A stretch of DNA of 64,000 nucleotides from Rhodosalinus sp041365695 (GTDB lineage: Bacteria > Pseudomonadota > Alphaproteobacteria > Rhodobacterales > Rhodobacteraceae), in the NCBI RefSeq assembly GCF_041365695.1, contig NZ_JBGFSJ010000007.1, positions 1-64,000 of the forward strand. Reading direction: 5' to 3'. Made by a program: the position numbers and the translations under genes. This document shows positions 1-7,495 of the stretch, in pieces (the stretch's first letter is position 1; every line of letters starts with the position of its first letter). Below the pieces are notes generated by a model that made no database searches, was not told the DNA's origin, and was given only the letters and a program-made list of their open reading frames with translations.

Positions 1-75
1 TGCCGCGCTGGTTGTAGAACTGCACCACCCAGTCCGGGTCCATGGGCATGTTGGTGACGATGAAGCCGACACGCG
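1..75 (-). pseudogene. IS1380-like transposase fragment
   Basis: Read on the minus strand from 75 towards the window edge, the frame encodes RVGFIVTN followed a few residues later by VVQFYNQRG. These blocks resemble the C-terminal half of IS1380-family DDE transposases, just before the catalytic Glu region. Everything N-terminal is missing because the IS5-type element begins at 76. The 3' part lies outside the window, so I cannot say whether the fragment is otherwise intact. Family assignment is from memory of the motif, not from an alignment. Confidence 0.6.
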
Positions 76-87
76 GGCGTTGTTGCA
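76..87 (+). repeat. IS left terminal inverted repeat
   Basis: GGCGTTGTTGCA, a perfect inverse of 1117-1128. Confidence 0.8.
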
Positions 88-129
88 TTACCCCGGCCTG
101 AGGCGTGACGTCCCCTTACCCCACTGACG

Positions 130-1062
130 TCATGCCACGCGGACGATCTCGGCGGTGCCGAGGGCGTTGAAGCGGTTCATGAGGGCGATGCGGATGTGGA
201 TTTCGGCGGTCTGTCGGTCGGGGTCTCTTGCCATGATACGCTCGCCGAAGGATTTCAGGCAGCGCATCTTCGCCTCGATCCGGCTGCGGGCGTGGTATCC
301 GGTCCAGCGTTTCCAGAACGCCCGCCCGTAGTATCGCGTCGCGCGCAGGGTGTCGTTGCGGGCGCGTGCAGCCGGGCAGTCTTCTTTCCAGAGACGTCCG
401 TTCTTTCGGATCGGGATGATCGGAACGGCGTCGCGTTCGATGATGGCCTTGTGGCAGCGGCGTGTGTCGTAGGCGCCGTCGGCGGTGACCGTGCCTATCT
501 GCTCACCTGCCGGGATCTGGCCGAGCAGGTCGGGCAGCACGGGGCTGTCGCCGTCGCGGCTGGGGGTGAATTCCACCGCTCGGATGTCGGATGTGGCCGG
601 GTCCATGGCCAGATGGACCTTGCGCCATTGGCGTCGGCCTTGCACCCCGTGCTTGCGAGCCTGCCATTCGCCATCGCCGAGAAACTTGGTCCCGGTGCTG
701 TCGACCAGCAGGTTCAGCGGGCCGTCCGCACGGCGATAAGGGACCTGGACGGCCAAGGTCTTTTGCCTGCGGCACAGCGTGGAAAAGTCCGGCACGGGCC
801 AGTCCAGGCCGGCCAGTCGCAGCAGGCTGGCCACCATTCCGGCGGTCTGGCGCAAAGGCAACTTGAACAGGACTTTGATCGATAAGCAGAACTGTATGGC
901 CGCATCGGAAAACACCGCCGGACGTCCGGGTCGACCGTCACGCGGCGCGCGCCAGGTCATGTCCTTGTCGACCCAGATGAGCAGAGACCCCCGCTTCCTG
1001 AGCGACGCGTTGTAGCTGGACCAGTTCGTCGTGCGATAGCGGGCGGGAGAGGGCTTGCTCAT
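130..1062 (-). CDS. IS5-family transposase
   Basis: A 310-residue DDE transposase that would cut and join the ends of the surrounding element. The three catalytic acidic regions are visible: Asp in LLVDSTGTKFLG (about residue 120), Asp in VTADGAYDTR (about 195) and Glu in RSRIEAKMRCLK (about 262), the last within the IS5-type Y(2)R(3)E(6)R signature. The length is normal for the IS903 group and there is no internal stop, so the enzyme may be active. The ATG sits 55 bp inside the right end, as expected. The gene is transcribed towards the IS1380-like fragment. Confidence 0.9.
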   Translation of the reverse strand: MSKPSPARYRTTNWSSYNASLRKRGSLLIWVDKDMTWRAPRDGRPGRPAVFSDAAIQFCLSIKVLFKLPLRQTAGMVASLLRLAGLDWPVPDFSTLCRRQKTLAVQVPYRRADGPLNLLVDSTGTKFLGDGEWQARKHGVQGRRQWRKVHLAMDPATSDIRAVEFTPSRDGDSPVLPDLLGQIPAGEQIGTVTADGAYDTRRCHKAIIERDAVPIIPIRKNGRLWKEDCPAARARNDTLRATRYYGRAFWKRWTGYHARSRIEAKMRCLKSFGERIMARDPDRQTAEIHIRIALMNRFNALGTAEIVRVA

Positions 1063-1116
1063 GCACCGCGTCTAACGCCATGGATTCGCGAAGTGAATCC
1101 TTCGTCGTCAGACTTT

Positions 1117-1128
1117 TGCAACAACGCC
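1117..1128 (-). repeat. IS right terminal inverted repeat
   Basis: TGCAACAACGCC, the inverse of the left end. It lies upstream of the transposase start. Confidence 0.8.
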
Positions 1129-1400
1129 GCTTCATCATCGGGATCCCGCTCGACACGAGCCTCAACATCTCCTTCACGCGTATGCCCGTCGAGGTCGCAA
1201 TTCTCGGGGTCCTTCTGTTTCTGCTGGTGACATCGCTGGTCAATCTCGTCATCGAATACTGGGTGATCCTGAGATGGCTGCCCCCCGAGGCGACCCCATT
1301 GGCAGGAAGGCCGCGGCTTTTCATCTTCGGTCTGAACCTGGTGAGCGGCGCAACGACCTTGGCAATGCTGTTTATACTGGACGCGCTCGAGATCACCTGA
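1129..1400 (+). pseudogene. 3' remnant of a membrane protein cut by the IS
   Basis: An open frame runs out of the IS end (its ATG at 1080 lies inside the IS) and continues for about 90 residues to a stop at 1400. The non-IS part has two hydrophobic stretches, VAILGVLLFLLVTSLV and LFIFGLNLVSGATTLAMLFI, and ends in LEIT. No family was recognised. The simplest reading is the C-terminal end of an integral membrane protein whose 5' part was lost. An internal ATG at 1182 could give a 72-residue protein, but no ribosome-binding site precedes it. Confidence 0.5.
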
Positions 1401-1514
1401 TCACCGGCTGTGGGTGACCGACAATCGTCCCACCTGCCACACCAGGGTCGCAGACGCGTCAACGCCGGGTTGAGCGGGCTTCGGCACGCAGCGAGGTAGA
1501 CAGCGGGTCGCCGC

Positions 1515-2939
1515 TCAGTAGAGGTAGACGGCTTCCGCCCTGAGCACGCGCACGCCGCTCTTGTCGAAGAGGTCCAGCGTGGTGCCGTCGATCTGCCAGC
1601 GCGCCACGCGTTCCAGGGCCCGTGCGAGGGCCCGCTCGGCCTCATCCAGCGGCGACGGACACATCATCCGGGTCATCGCGGCGGTAGCGAAGGATAGCGT
1701 GTTGCCCTCGGTCTCGTAGCCGCCACGGATCCTGTTGCAGCCCACGGTGGCGCCGAAGGCGGCCTCTTCGCCGGTGCGCAGCAAAAGATGGGGCTCGCGC
1801 CTGGTCTCGACGGGGCGTGTCGCCTCTCCTTCGATCTCGAGGATCCTCCAGTACGTGTTCGTCAACGCCGCGACACCCCGCGGACCGGCGTGGCCGCCGG
1901 TGCCGGCACAGGTCAGTCCGGGCTCGAACCGCAAGAAGCTTTCGATCTCCAGCTGCATGCGGTCCGGCCCGTCCATCGCCGGGTGCACCGCCAGTCGACC
2001 TTCGAGCATCGCCAGGACCGGGGCGCCGGGCTCTTGCGTGTCGAGGCGCTCATAGGCGCGCTCGGCATCGATGAACGCGCCGTGCATCAGGACGGGGTAG
2101 GACCGGCCTGTCAGGCATTCGGTGAAGCGTGCCGCGTCCGCGACATGGCGGAACATTCCGGTCAGAAACTGGGTCCCCTCTGCGGGCTGCAAAGGGCCCG
2201 CGGCGAGGGTGTAGGGAAGGTCACTCTCGATCCGGTTTCCCTGCGTATCCGTCATGCGAAGATCGCCGTTGCCCATGATGTCGAGGACGACCGGCGCCTC
2301 GCGCCCGCCGCGAAGCACGATGGCGCCGCGCGCGGGATCCGCGTGCCAACGCCCCCGGTCATAAACCGGGTCGCCACCGCCGTAGGTCTGGCGAAGGTGG
2401 TAGACCTGGTCCGGCCAGATATCGAGATGCCAGTCGACGCCGGGACCGGAGGCCAACGGCATCGTTCCGGTAAAGCTCGCGGGCAGCGTGAGACCCGGCG
2501 CCGTATGCACCTGACCCGCGCGGTCGGGCGGCGCCGAAACGGGGCGCAGGATCACGTCCACCTGCACGGGGGCGTCGCGGGTGATGACCGGCGCGTGCGT
2601 GTCCGTCGTCATCAACAGCCGTTCGCCCAGCGTGACGCGCGCGCGCACCGCGTAGCTGTGGCGCTCATCGATCTCGGCGGGGTCGTAGGTCAACGAGAAG
2701 GGAAAGGGCGGAAGGCCCAGGTTCTTCGGCGTGTCGGTGGCGATCACCGTGGCCGGGGCGTCGGCCAGCGACACGTCCTCCAGCGCCACCTCGAGCACGG
2801 CGCCCGGTGGCAGCGTGACGTGGTCGGGATAGGTCACGCTGCCAGTGACGCGCGCCTCGCCGGCAAAGGCGGCGCCGAGAAAAACCGACTGCACGAGGGC
2901 AAGGGCATTGACGAAGAGCATGGGTTGCGGGAGGCGCAT
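1515..2939 (-). CDS. YbaY-NlpE-META three-domain exported protein
   Basis: A 474-residue exported protein with a signal peptide (about residues 1-26, ending AFAGE). Three envelope-stress domains follow. Residues about 28-135 resemble the YbaY lipoprotein domain (VTGSVTYPDHVTLPPGAVLEV). Residues about 145-340 resemble the NlpE-like repeat region (FTGTMPLASGPGVDWHLDIWPD, GMFRHVADAARFTECLTG). Residues about 350-470 form a META/HslJ domain (YWRILEIEG, GATVGCNRIRGGY). The three are usually separate small lipoproteins or paired, so the triple fusion is notable. No lipobox Cys is present, so it is probably periplasmic. AGGAGA lies 6 bases before the ATG. It is the last of three co-oriented genes. 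Function is unproven; a role in envelope or osmotic stress is inferred from the domains. Confidence 0.75.
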   Translation of the reverse strand: MRLPQPMLFVNALALVQSVFLGAAFAGEARVTGSVTYPDHVTLPPGAVLEVALEDVSLADAPATVIATDTPKNLGLPPFPFSLTYDPAEIDERHSYAVRARVTLGERLLMTTDTHAPVITRDAPVQVDVILRPVSAPPDRAGQVHTAPGLTLPASFTGTMPLASGPGVDWHLDIWPDQVYHLRQTYGGGDPVYDRGRWHADPARGAIVLRGGREAPVVLDIMGNGDLRMTDTQGNRIESDLPYTLAAGPLQPAEGTQFLTGMFRHVADAARFTECLTGRSYPVLMHGAFIDAERAYERLDTQEPGAPVLAMLEGRLAVHPAMDGPDRMQLEIESFLRFEPGLTCAGTGGHAGPRGVAALTNTYWRILEIEGEATRPVETRREPHLLLRTGEEAAFGATVGCNRIRGGYETEGNTLSFATAAMTRMMCPSPLDEAERALARALERVARWQIDGTTLDLFDKSGVRVLRAEAVYLY

Positions 2940-2963
2940 CGACCGTCTCCTGATTGGATGATG

Positions 2964-3353
2964 TCAGGCCGAGAGAATTCTCGACTTCTGAGTGACGAAT
3001 TCGTCATCCGTCAGAATGCCTTTTTCCTTCAGTGCCGCCAGCTTGGAAAGCTCGTCCGCGGGCGAGACCTGGGCGACCGAGCGGATGTAGTCGCGGCGCG
3101 CCTCCTCGGCACGGGCGATCGCATCCACCGTGTTCTCGTGCATCCTGTCGCCACGGACGACGATGTAGACGAGAACACCGAGCCACGGAATGATGATGAC
3201 GAAGCCGATCCAGAGCGCCTTGGCCACGCCGCCCATGTCCTGCGAGCGAAAGATGTCGGCAACGACCGAGATCAACACCCAGATCCAGGCGGCGAGCATG
3301 AAAAGCAAGAAGATGGACCATATGAGGTCGAAGAAACCGATACTGTCTTCCAT
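2964..3353 (-). CDS. PLDc_N and SHOCT domain membrane protein
   Basis: A 129-residue protein. Two transmembrane helices near the N-terminus (about 8-32 and 45-68, containing ALWIGFVIIIPWLGVLVYIVVRG) match the PLDc_N module. A charged linker and a C-terminal SHOCT motif follow (ADELSKLAALKEKGILTDDEF, split by its KLAALKEKG core). SHOCT modules mediate oligomerisation or membrane tethering in many small proteins, but the specific role here is unknown. AAGGAAA precedes the ATG. The gene ends 24 bp before the downstream three-domain protein and starts about 160 bp after the Gly/Ala-rich gene, consistent with one transcript. Confidence 0.8.
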   Translation of the reverse strand: MEDSIGFFDLIWSIFLLFMLAAWIWVLISVVADIFRSQDMGGVAKALWIGFVIIIPWLGVLVYIVVRGDRMHENTVDAIARAEEARRDYIRSVAQVSPADELSKLAALKEKGILTDDEFVTQKSRILSA

Positions 3354-3516
3354 GGGATTTCCTTTTCTTTCCTGCCCCCGGAAATCCTCCGGGCGCCATA
3401 TCGCCCCGGGAACCCGTCCCGGGGGATGTCGTCACGGTCTGCGGTCGAGTCGCCGAGCGAGGGCGAGGGGACGCGCGCCGCTTCAGGCGCCCGCCACTTG
3501 CCGCCCGCGAACCGGT

Positions 3517-3813
3517 TCAGCCGCGCTTGCCCAGAACCTGCCCGACGATCGCCGTCAAAGCCCCGCCGCCGACCGCGCCGCCGGCCAGCTGACCGATCAG
3601 CGATCCCAGATCCAGTCCGCCGGCCGCTGCGGCCGGGTCGCCCGCACCGCCCAGGATCGCACCGATCAGCGAGCCGCCAGCCACGCCGCCCAACGCGCCG
3701 GACAGAAGCTTCGGCAAAAGCGCCATGCCCGCGGACTTGACGACTTGGCTCGCCACCCCGCCACCTGCGATGCCGGCCAGGGCCTGTACCGCGACTGCGA
3801 CAATCCCTTCCAT
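3517..3813 (-). CDS. small Gly/Ala-rich hydrophobic protein
   Basis: A 98-residue protein starting MEGIVAVAVQ. It is dominated by Gly, Ala, Leu and Ile with glycine-zipper spacing (GGVAGGSLIGAILGG, GGAVGGGALTAIVGQ) and ends LGKRG. I chose the ATG at 3813 because AAGGAGA lies 6 bases upstream; a longer frame reaching 4143 has no such site and reads as shadow sequence. No enzyme motif is visible; a membrane-inserting or assembling protein is inferred from composition only. Motif site A (3950-3990) lies 137 bp upstream, making this the likely first gene of the 3813-to-1515 group. Confidence 0.7.
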   Translation of the reverse strand: MEGIVAVAVQALAGIAGGGVASQVVKSAGMALLPKLLSGALGGVAGGSLIGAILGGAGDPAAAAGGLDLGSLIGQLAGGAVGGGALTAIVGQVLGKRG

Positions 3814-4194
3814 CGACGTCTCCTTTCTTTGCGGAAATCCCCCGAGGGTTCTTTCCAGGGCAAGCGCCCCGGCGCGCATCCCCCGCGAAACCGGAAACCG
3901 CCCGCCTCGTCTTGTCGTGGCCGTCTTTTCCCTTGGCAGCAGATCCGCTGTCCAATGCAGACTTCCATCCCTGTGATGCCGCCCGGGCATCACGCCTTTT
4001 TCCGATATCGCCGCGCGCGGGATATCTGCCGCGATCCCGGCGGCCAGCCTCCGGCTGATCGAGACGGCCAAGGGAAGACGACGCGACGGGCACGCGCCCC
4101 TCACGCGCGCCTTCGGGACGTCGGCGGTCAGCGGCCTGCGCAAGACAGCGTGTCGCGATGGCCCGTTCGTCCCTGGCCGGGCACCAGGAAAATT
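3814..4194. other. intergenic region with motif site A
   Basis: No convincing gene. It separates the MscS stop from the small Gly/Ala-rich gene and carries motif site A. Frames crossing it lack ribosome-binding sites and have arginine-rich shadow composition. Confidence 0.6.
3950..3990 (+). promoter_or_regulatory. 41-bp regulon motif, site A
   Basis: GTCCAATGCAG, 12 bases, GTGATGCC, 6 bases, GCAT. It has the same spacing as sites B, D, E and F and lies 137 bp upstream of the minus-strand gene starting at 3813. Proposed operator for a LysR-type regulator; inference from repetition. Confidence 0.6.
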
Positions 4195-5559
4195 TCACGC
4201 CACCGGCGCGATGGCCGCCCCGCCGCGCGGGTCTCCCTTGATCCGCATCTCGGTCTGCGGGAACGGTATCGTCAGGCCACGGGCGTCGAAGGCCTCCTTC
4301 ACCTGCCGGGTCAGGTCCCAGTAGACCTCCCAGTAGTCCTCTGCGCGCACCCATGGCCGGGCGATGAAGTTGACGGAGCTCTCGCCGAGTTCGTGGACGC
4401 GGATGCCCGGGGCGGGCTCCTTCAGCACCTTGGGGTGCGCGTCGAGCACCTCCTCGAGCGTTTCCTGAGCGAGTTCGATCGAGTCCTCGTAGCCGATGCC
4501 GAAAACCATATCGACGCGCCGCGTCTCCGAGGCGGTGGTGTTTATTATGACGTCGCCCCAGACCTTGGAATTGGGTATCACGATCACCTGGTTGTCGGGC
4601 GTCGTCACCGTCGTCGACACGACCGACACCTTCTTCACCGTGCCGCCGACGCCCGCCACCGTCACGTAATCGCCCTCGTCGAAGGGGCGGTTGATCATGA
4701 TCATCAGCCCGGCGGCAAGGTTGCCGAGCGTGTCCTGCATCGCGAAGGCGGCGATGAACGAGGCGCCGCCGACGAGCGCGAAGAGCGGCGTTATGTTCAC
4801 GCCGAGCGCCGCGAGCACGATCATCAGGCCCACGGCGATGACCAGCCAGTAGACGACCATGGCGAGGAAGCCCCGCAAGAGCTTCGACAGGTTCGGCACG
4901 CGCTCCAGCAGCCGCCGCGCCCAGGCGCGCACGATCCGCGCCACGACCAGCAGGCCGAGCAGCGAGCCCCCGATCACGGCAACGCGGAGCGCGAGCTGAA
5001 GCCCGCCCTCGGGCGAGACGAACCAGGCCAGAACGTTCCCGGCGATCTCCTGCGGCTCCAGCGTCGCCGTCTCCTCGACCGTGATGGCGCTGCGGTAGGT
5101 CCGCAGCGAGTCGATCAGGGCCGGGTCGCCGCCCTTGCCCTCCAGGCTGGTGACGACGGCGCCGTATTTCTCGAAGATCTCGCTGCGCGCGGCCAGCAGG
5201 TCGGCCTGCGCGGCCTTTTCCGCCTCCGCGACGCCCTCGCCCTCCTGTCGGATCTCCAGGTTGCGTTCCACGACCGCGAGCGTGGCGTCGCGGGCAATGT
5301 CCCGCCAGGCCTCGGCGAGCGCGGTCAGTTCCACCACCGTGAGCGGCACCAGCCGGAGGCGCAACTCCTCGAGCGGGATCGCGGGATCGGCGAGGCCCTC
5401 GGGAAAGCCGGGGGCCTCGATGGCGCGGGGCGTCGCAGTGGCCTCTTCGGCGGCGCTATCGGATGTGGCGCGATCGTTCGCCGTTTCGCTTTGCGCCGCG
5501 ACGGGCAGAGGCGCCATGGCGAAAAGAAGAAGGATGAGAAGGACCCGGAGGCGATGCAT
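4195..5559 (-). CDS. MscS-family mechanosensitive channel
   Basis: A 454-residue small-conductance mechanosensitive channel that would release solutes on osmotic downshock. It has a signal peptide (MHRLRVLLILLLFAMAPLPV to AAQ), a periplasmic domain with an Ala/Glu-rich helical part (about 60-170), three membrane segments (about 185-290), the glycine/alanine pore helix (GGASFIAAFAMQDTLGNLAAG) and the cytosolic beta domain (VTTPDNQVIVIPNSKVWGD). The ATG at 5559 is chosen because it follows the upstream stop by one base with AGGAGA just before it; the frame continues upstream without support. It is the third gene of an operon with a BCCT carrier and a betaine-type binding protein, which strengthens an osmotic role. 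Confidence 0.9.
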   Translation of the reverse strand: MHRLRVLLILLLFAMAPLPVAAQSETANDRATSDSAAEEATATPRAIEAPGFPEGLADPAIPLEELRLRLVPLTVVELTALAEAWRDIARDATLAVVERNLEIRQEGEGVAEAEKAAQADLLAARSEIFEKYGAVVTSLEGKGGDPALIDSLRTYRSAITVEETATLEPQEIAGNVLAWFVSPEGGLQLALRVAVIGGSLLGLLVVARIVRAWARRLLERVPNLSKLLRGFLAMVVYWLVIAVGLMIVLAALGVNITPLFALVGGASFIAAFAMQDTLGNLAAGLMIMINRPFDEGDYVTVAGVGGTVKKVSVVSTTVTTPDNQVIVIPNSKVWGDVIINTTASETRRVDMVFGIGYEDSIELAQETLEEVLDAHPKVLKEPAPGIRVHELGESSVNFIARPWVRAEDYWEVYWDLTRQVKEAFDARGLTIPFPQTEMRIKGDPRGGAAIAPVA

Positions 5560-5560
5560 T

Positions 5561-7495
5561 TCAGGTCTCCTGATTCTGCGAGTGATCGGATGCGGCCGCT
5601 CGCGGGGCGGAGGCGGCCGGCGTTGCGCGGTCGCCCGACCGTGCATTCGGAAGCTGCCCGCGGCGCCGGAGGAGCAGCCAGCCGATCACCCCGAGATAGG
5701 CGAAGATGCCCGCGGTCAGCAGCGCCTGGTCGGGTCTGGGGTTGCGCGCGGTGCGCGCCTCGGGCGGGCGCGGCACGAGCGCCGGGGCGGCGCGCAGGCT
5801 CGCGCCGACGTCCACGCGCGTGCCGAGCGCCCGATCGATCGCGCGCACGGTCGTGTCCGTGAGCGGCTGCACCCGCGTGTCGAAGGAAATCGGCCCCTGC
5901 CGGCCAAGCCCGGCGGTTCCGGGCGGCGCGGGTCCGGTGATGACCGTCTGCATCGACAGCACGGAGACGGCGCGGTCGAGCCCGGGGTGGCTTTCGGGGC
6001 GCAGCGTGGCCTCTCCGAGAAACGGCAGGGCGATGCGCCTGGGCCCCTGCCACCAGGCGGACGCGTCCACGAGGCGCAGCCCGGGCGACTCGCGGAGCAG
6101 GCGCACCACGTCGCCGCGCTGGCGGCTCGCGATCACGAGGCCCGCCTCGGCGGCACCCCGGGCGATCGCCGATCCGATGGACGCAGCGCCGTTGTCGGCC
6201 TGTGGCGCGAGCGTGAGATCGCCCTGTCCGTGCCGGGTCAGGACAGAGGCGATGAGGTGGCTCGGCGATCCCTCCGGGCCGGTGGCCACCACCCGCGCGT
6301 CGCCAAGGCGCGCCGGCCCGTCATCCTGCGCGATGGCGTAAAGGACGGACCGCCCGACCACGCCGATCGCCTCGACGCCTTCTTCGCGGATCGCGCCATC
6401 CGGCGTGAGCCGGAAATGCGCGGCCGCCGGCACGACGGCCATGCGGGCCTCGCCTTCGGCGAGGGCCAAGAGCGGGCGCTTGGCGGGCGCCAGCGCCACG
6501 GCGCGGCCCGGCATCGCCGTGCGCACCGCCTCGAGCGCGCGATTGGCCGGGCTGCTGCCCAACTCCTCGGGATTGACCGCGATTGCCAGCGGGATCTCCG
6601 GCGGCGTGGCGGCGCTGCCCTCGACAATGCCGAGGCGCGCCAGCGCGATGGCCGCCACGGCGCGCGGCGTGCGCCCCGTGACCTGCACCTGCCTGACCAG
6701 TTCGCGCAGCGTCGGCGCGTCGACCGCGCCGGCCAGCGGCGCAAGGGCGTCGGGCAGGGCCGGATGCCGCGAAAGCGCCGCGCTGCTCGTCAGAGGGGCC
6801 GCGTCGTAGGCCGGGAAGAAGGGCCGGTCCACCGACAGGGGCGCAAGGCCGAAATCGAAGATCTGGGGGTCGGTCGAGAAACCGATCATCACGTCGATCC
6901 GCTCGTCGATGAGCATCTGGTAAAGGCCCTCGCGCCGCTCGTCGGGGACCACGACCACATCGCGGAAGTCGAGGCCGAAGAGCTCGACGAAGCCGGCCAG
7001 GCCGTCTCGCGGACGTTCGGCGAAACTCCGGCTGACGCCGAGGCGAAGCTCCCCGGCGATGGGCGCGAGGCTGCTGACGCCGGCAAGCTCCGCGCGCTGC
7101 GCCAGCGCCCGGCGCGTCACCGGCACGAAACGCGACTCGACCCCGAACGGAGCGAGGAACTCGAGGCCGAGCGCGGCGAAGGGTTCGACGAGCCGCGCGC
7201 GCACGGCGTCCGGATCGACCTCGGTCGGCACGTCGAGCAGCGCGAGCGCGGTGCCGGAATATTCCGGATAGACATCGACGCTGCCCGCCCGCAGCGCCTG
7301 GAAGACGTCCGCGCTGTCGCCGAGGCCGATGCGCCGCTCGACGGAGAGGCCCCGCGCCTCCAGCGTCAGGGCCATCATCTCGGCGAGAACACGGTCCTGA
7401 ACCGTGTTCTTCGAGGCCACGACGACCGAGGTCCGGGCGCAGGCCGAAAGCGTCAGCGCTGCGACGAGGCAGAAGGCGGCGACCCCTCGCATCAT
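5561..7495 (-). CDS. OpuAC/OsmF-type plus TAXI-like double binding lipoprotein with C-terminal helix
   Basis: A 644-residue protein beginning with a lipoprotein signal (LTLSAC, Cys about residue 19). Residues about 22-290 look like a quaternary-amine/osmoprotectant binding domain (VASKNTVQDRVLAEMMALTLEARG; DVYPEYSGTALALL is the hallmark). A second region, about 300-560, resembles a TAXI/TRAP-type periplasmic binding domain (GPEGSPSHLIASVLTRHG, NGAASIGSAIARGAAEAGLVIAS). A single helix near 595-612 (ALLTAGIFAYLGVIGWLLL) precedes a short charged tail. Its ATGATG overlaps the TGA of the BCCT gene, implying translational coupling. No ABC permease or ATPase is nearby, so it may sense or present ligand to the BCCT carrier rather than serve an ABC importer; that is inference. 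The TAXI match is weaker than the OpuAC match. Confidence 0.7.
   Translation of the reverse strand: MMRGVAAFCLVAALTLSACARTSVVVASKNTVQDRVLAEMMALTLEARGLSVERRIGLGDSADVFQALRAGSVDVYPEYSGTALALLDVPTEVDPDAVRARLVEPFAALGLEFLAPFGVESRFVPVTRRALAQRAELAGVSSLAPIAGELRLGVSRSFAERPRDGLAGFVELFGLDFRDVVVVPDERREGLYQMLIDERIDVMIGFSTDPQIFDFGLAPLSVDRPFFPAYDAAPLTSSAALSRHPALPDALAPLAGAVDAPTLRELVRQVQVTGRTPRAVAAIALARLGIVEGSAATPPEIPLAIAVNPEELGSSPANRALEAVRTAMPGRAVALAPAKRPLLALAEGEARMAVVPAAAHFRLTPDGAIREEGVEAIGVVGRSVLYAIAQDDGPARLGDARVVATGPEGSPSHLIASVLTRHGQGDLTLAPQADNGAASIGSAIARGAAEAGLVIASRQRGDVVRLLRESPGLRLVDASAWWQGPRRIALPFLGEATLRPESHPGLDRAVSVLSMQTVITGPAPPGTAGLGRQGPISFDTRVQPLTDTTVRAIDRALGTRVDVGASLRAAPALVPRPPEARTARNPRPDQALLTAGIFAYLGVIGWLLLRRRGQLPNARSGDRATPAASAPRAAASDHSQNQET

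Larger units (their letters stand above)
76..1128 (-). mobile_element. IS5-family insertion sequence, IS903 group
   Basis: The element is about 1053 bp, the usual size for the IS903 group. It is bounded by 12-bp inverted repeats GGCGTTGTTGCA, close to the GGCTTTGTTGCA ends known for this group, and carries one full-length transposase gene on the minus strand. The 9 bases outside each end (cgacacgcg on the left, gcttcatca on the right) do not match, so there is no target duplication. The two flanks also belong to different genes, which points to recombination or deletion after insertion. Confidence 0.85.

Noticed and set aside
67..1137. A 9-bp target duplication around the IS.
   Set aside because: The flanking bases cgacacgcg and gcttcatca do not match.
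3190..5862. A plus-strand open frame of about 890 codons.
   Set aside because: It runs antisense through the small Gly/Ala-rich and MscS genes, is Arg/Gly/His-rich and shows no domain or ribosome-binding site.
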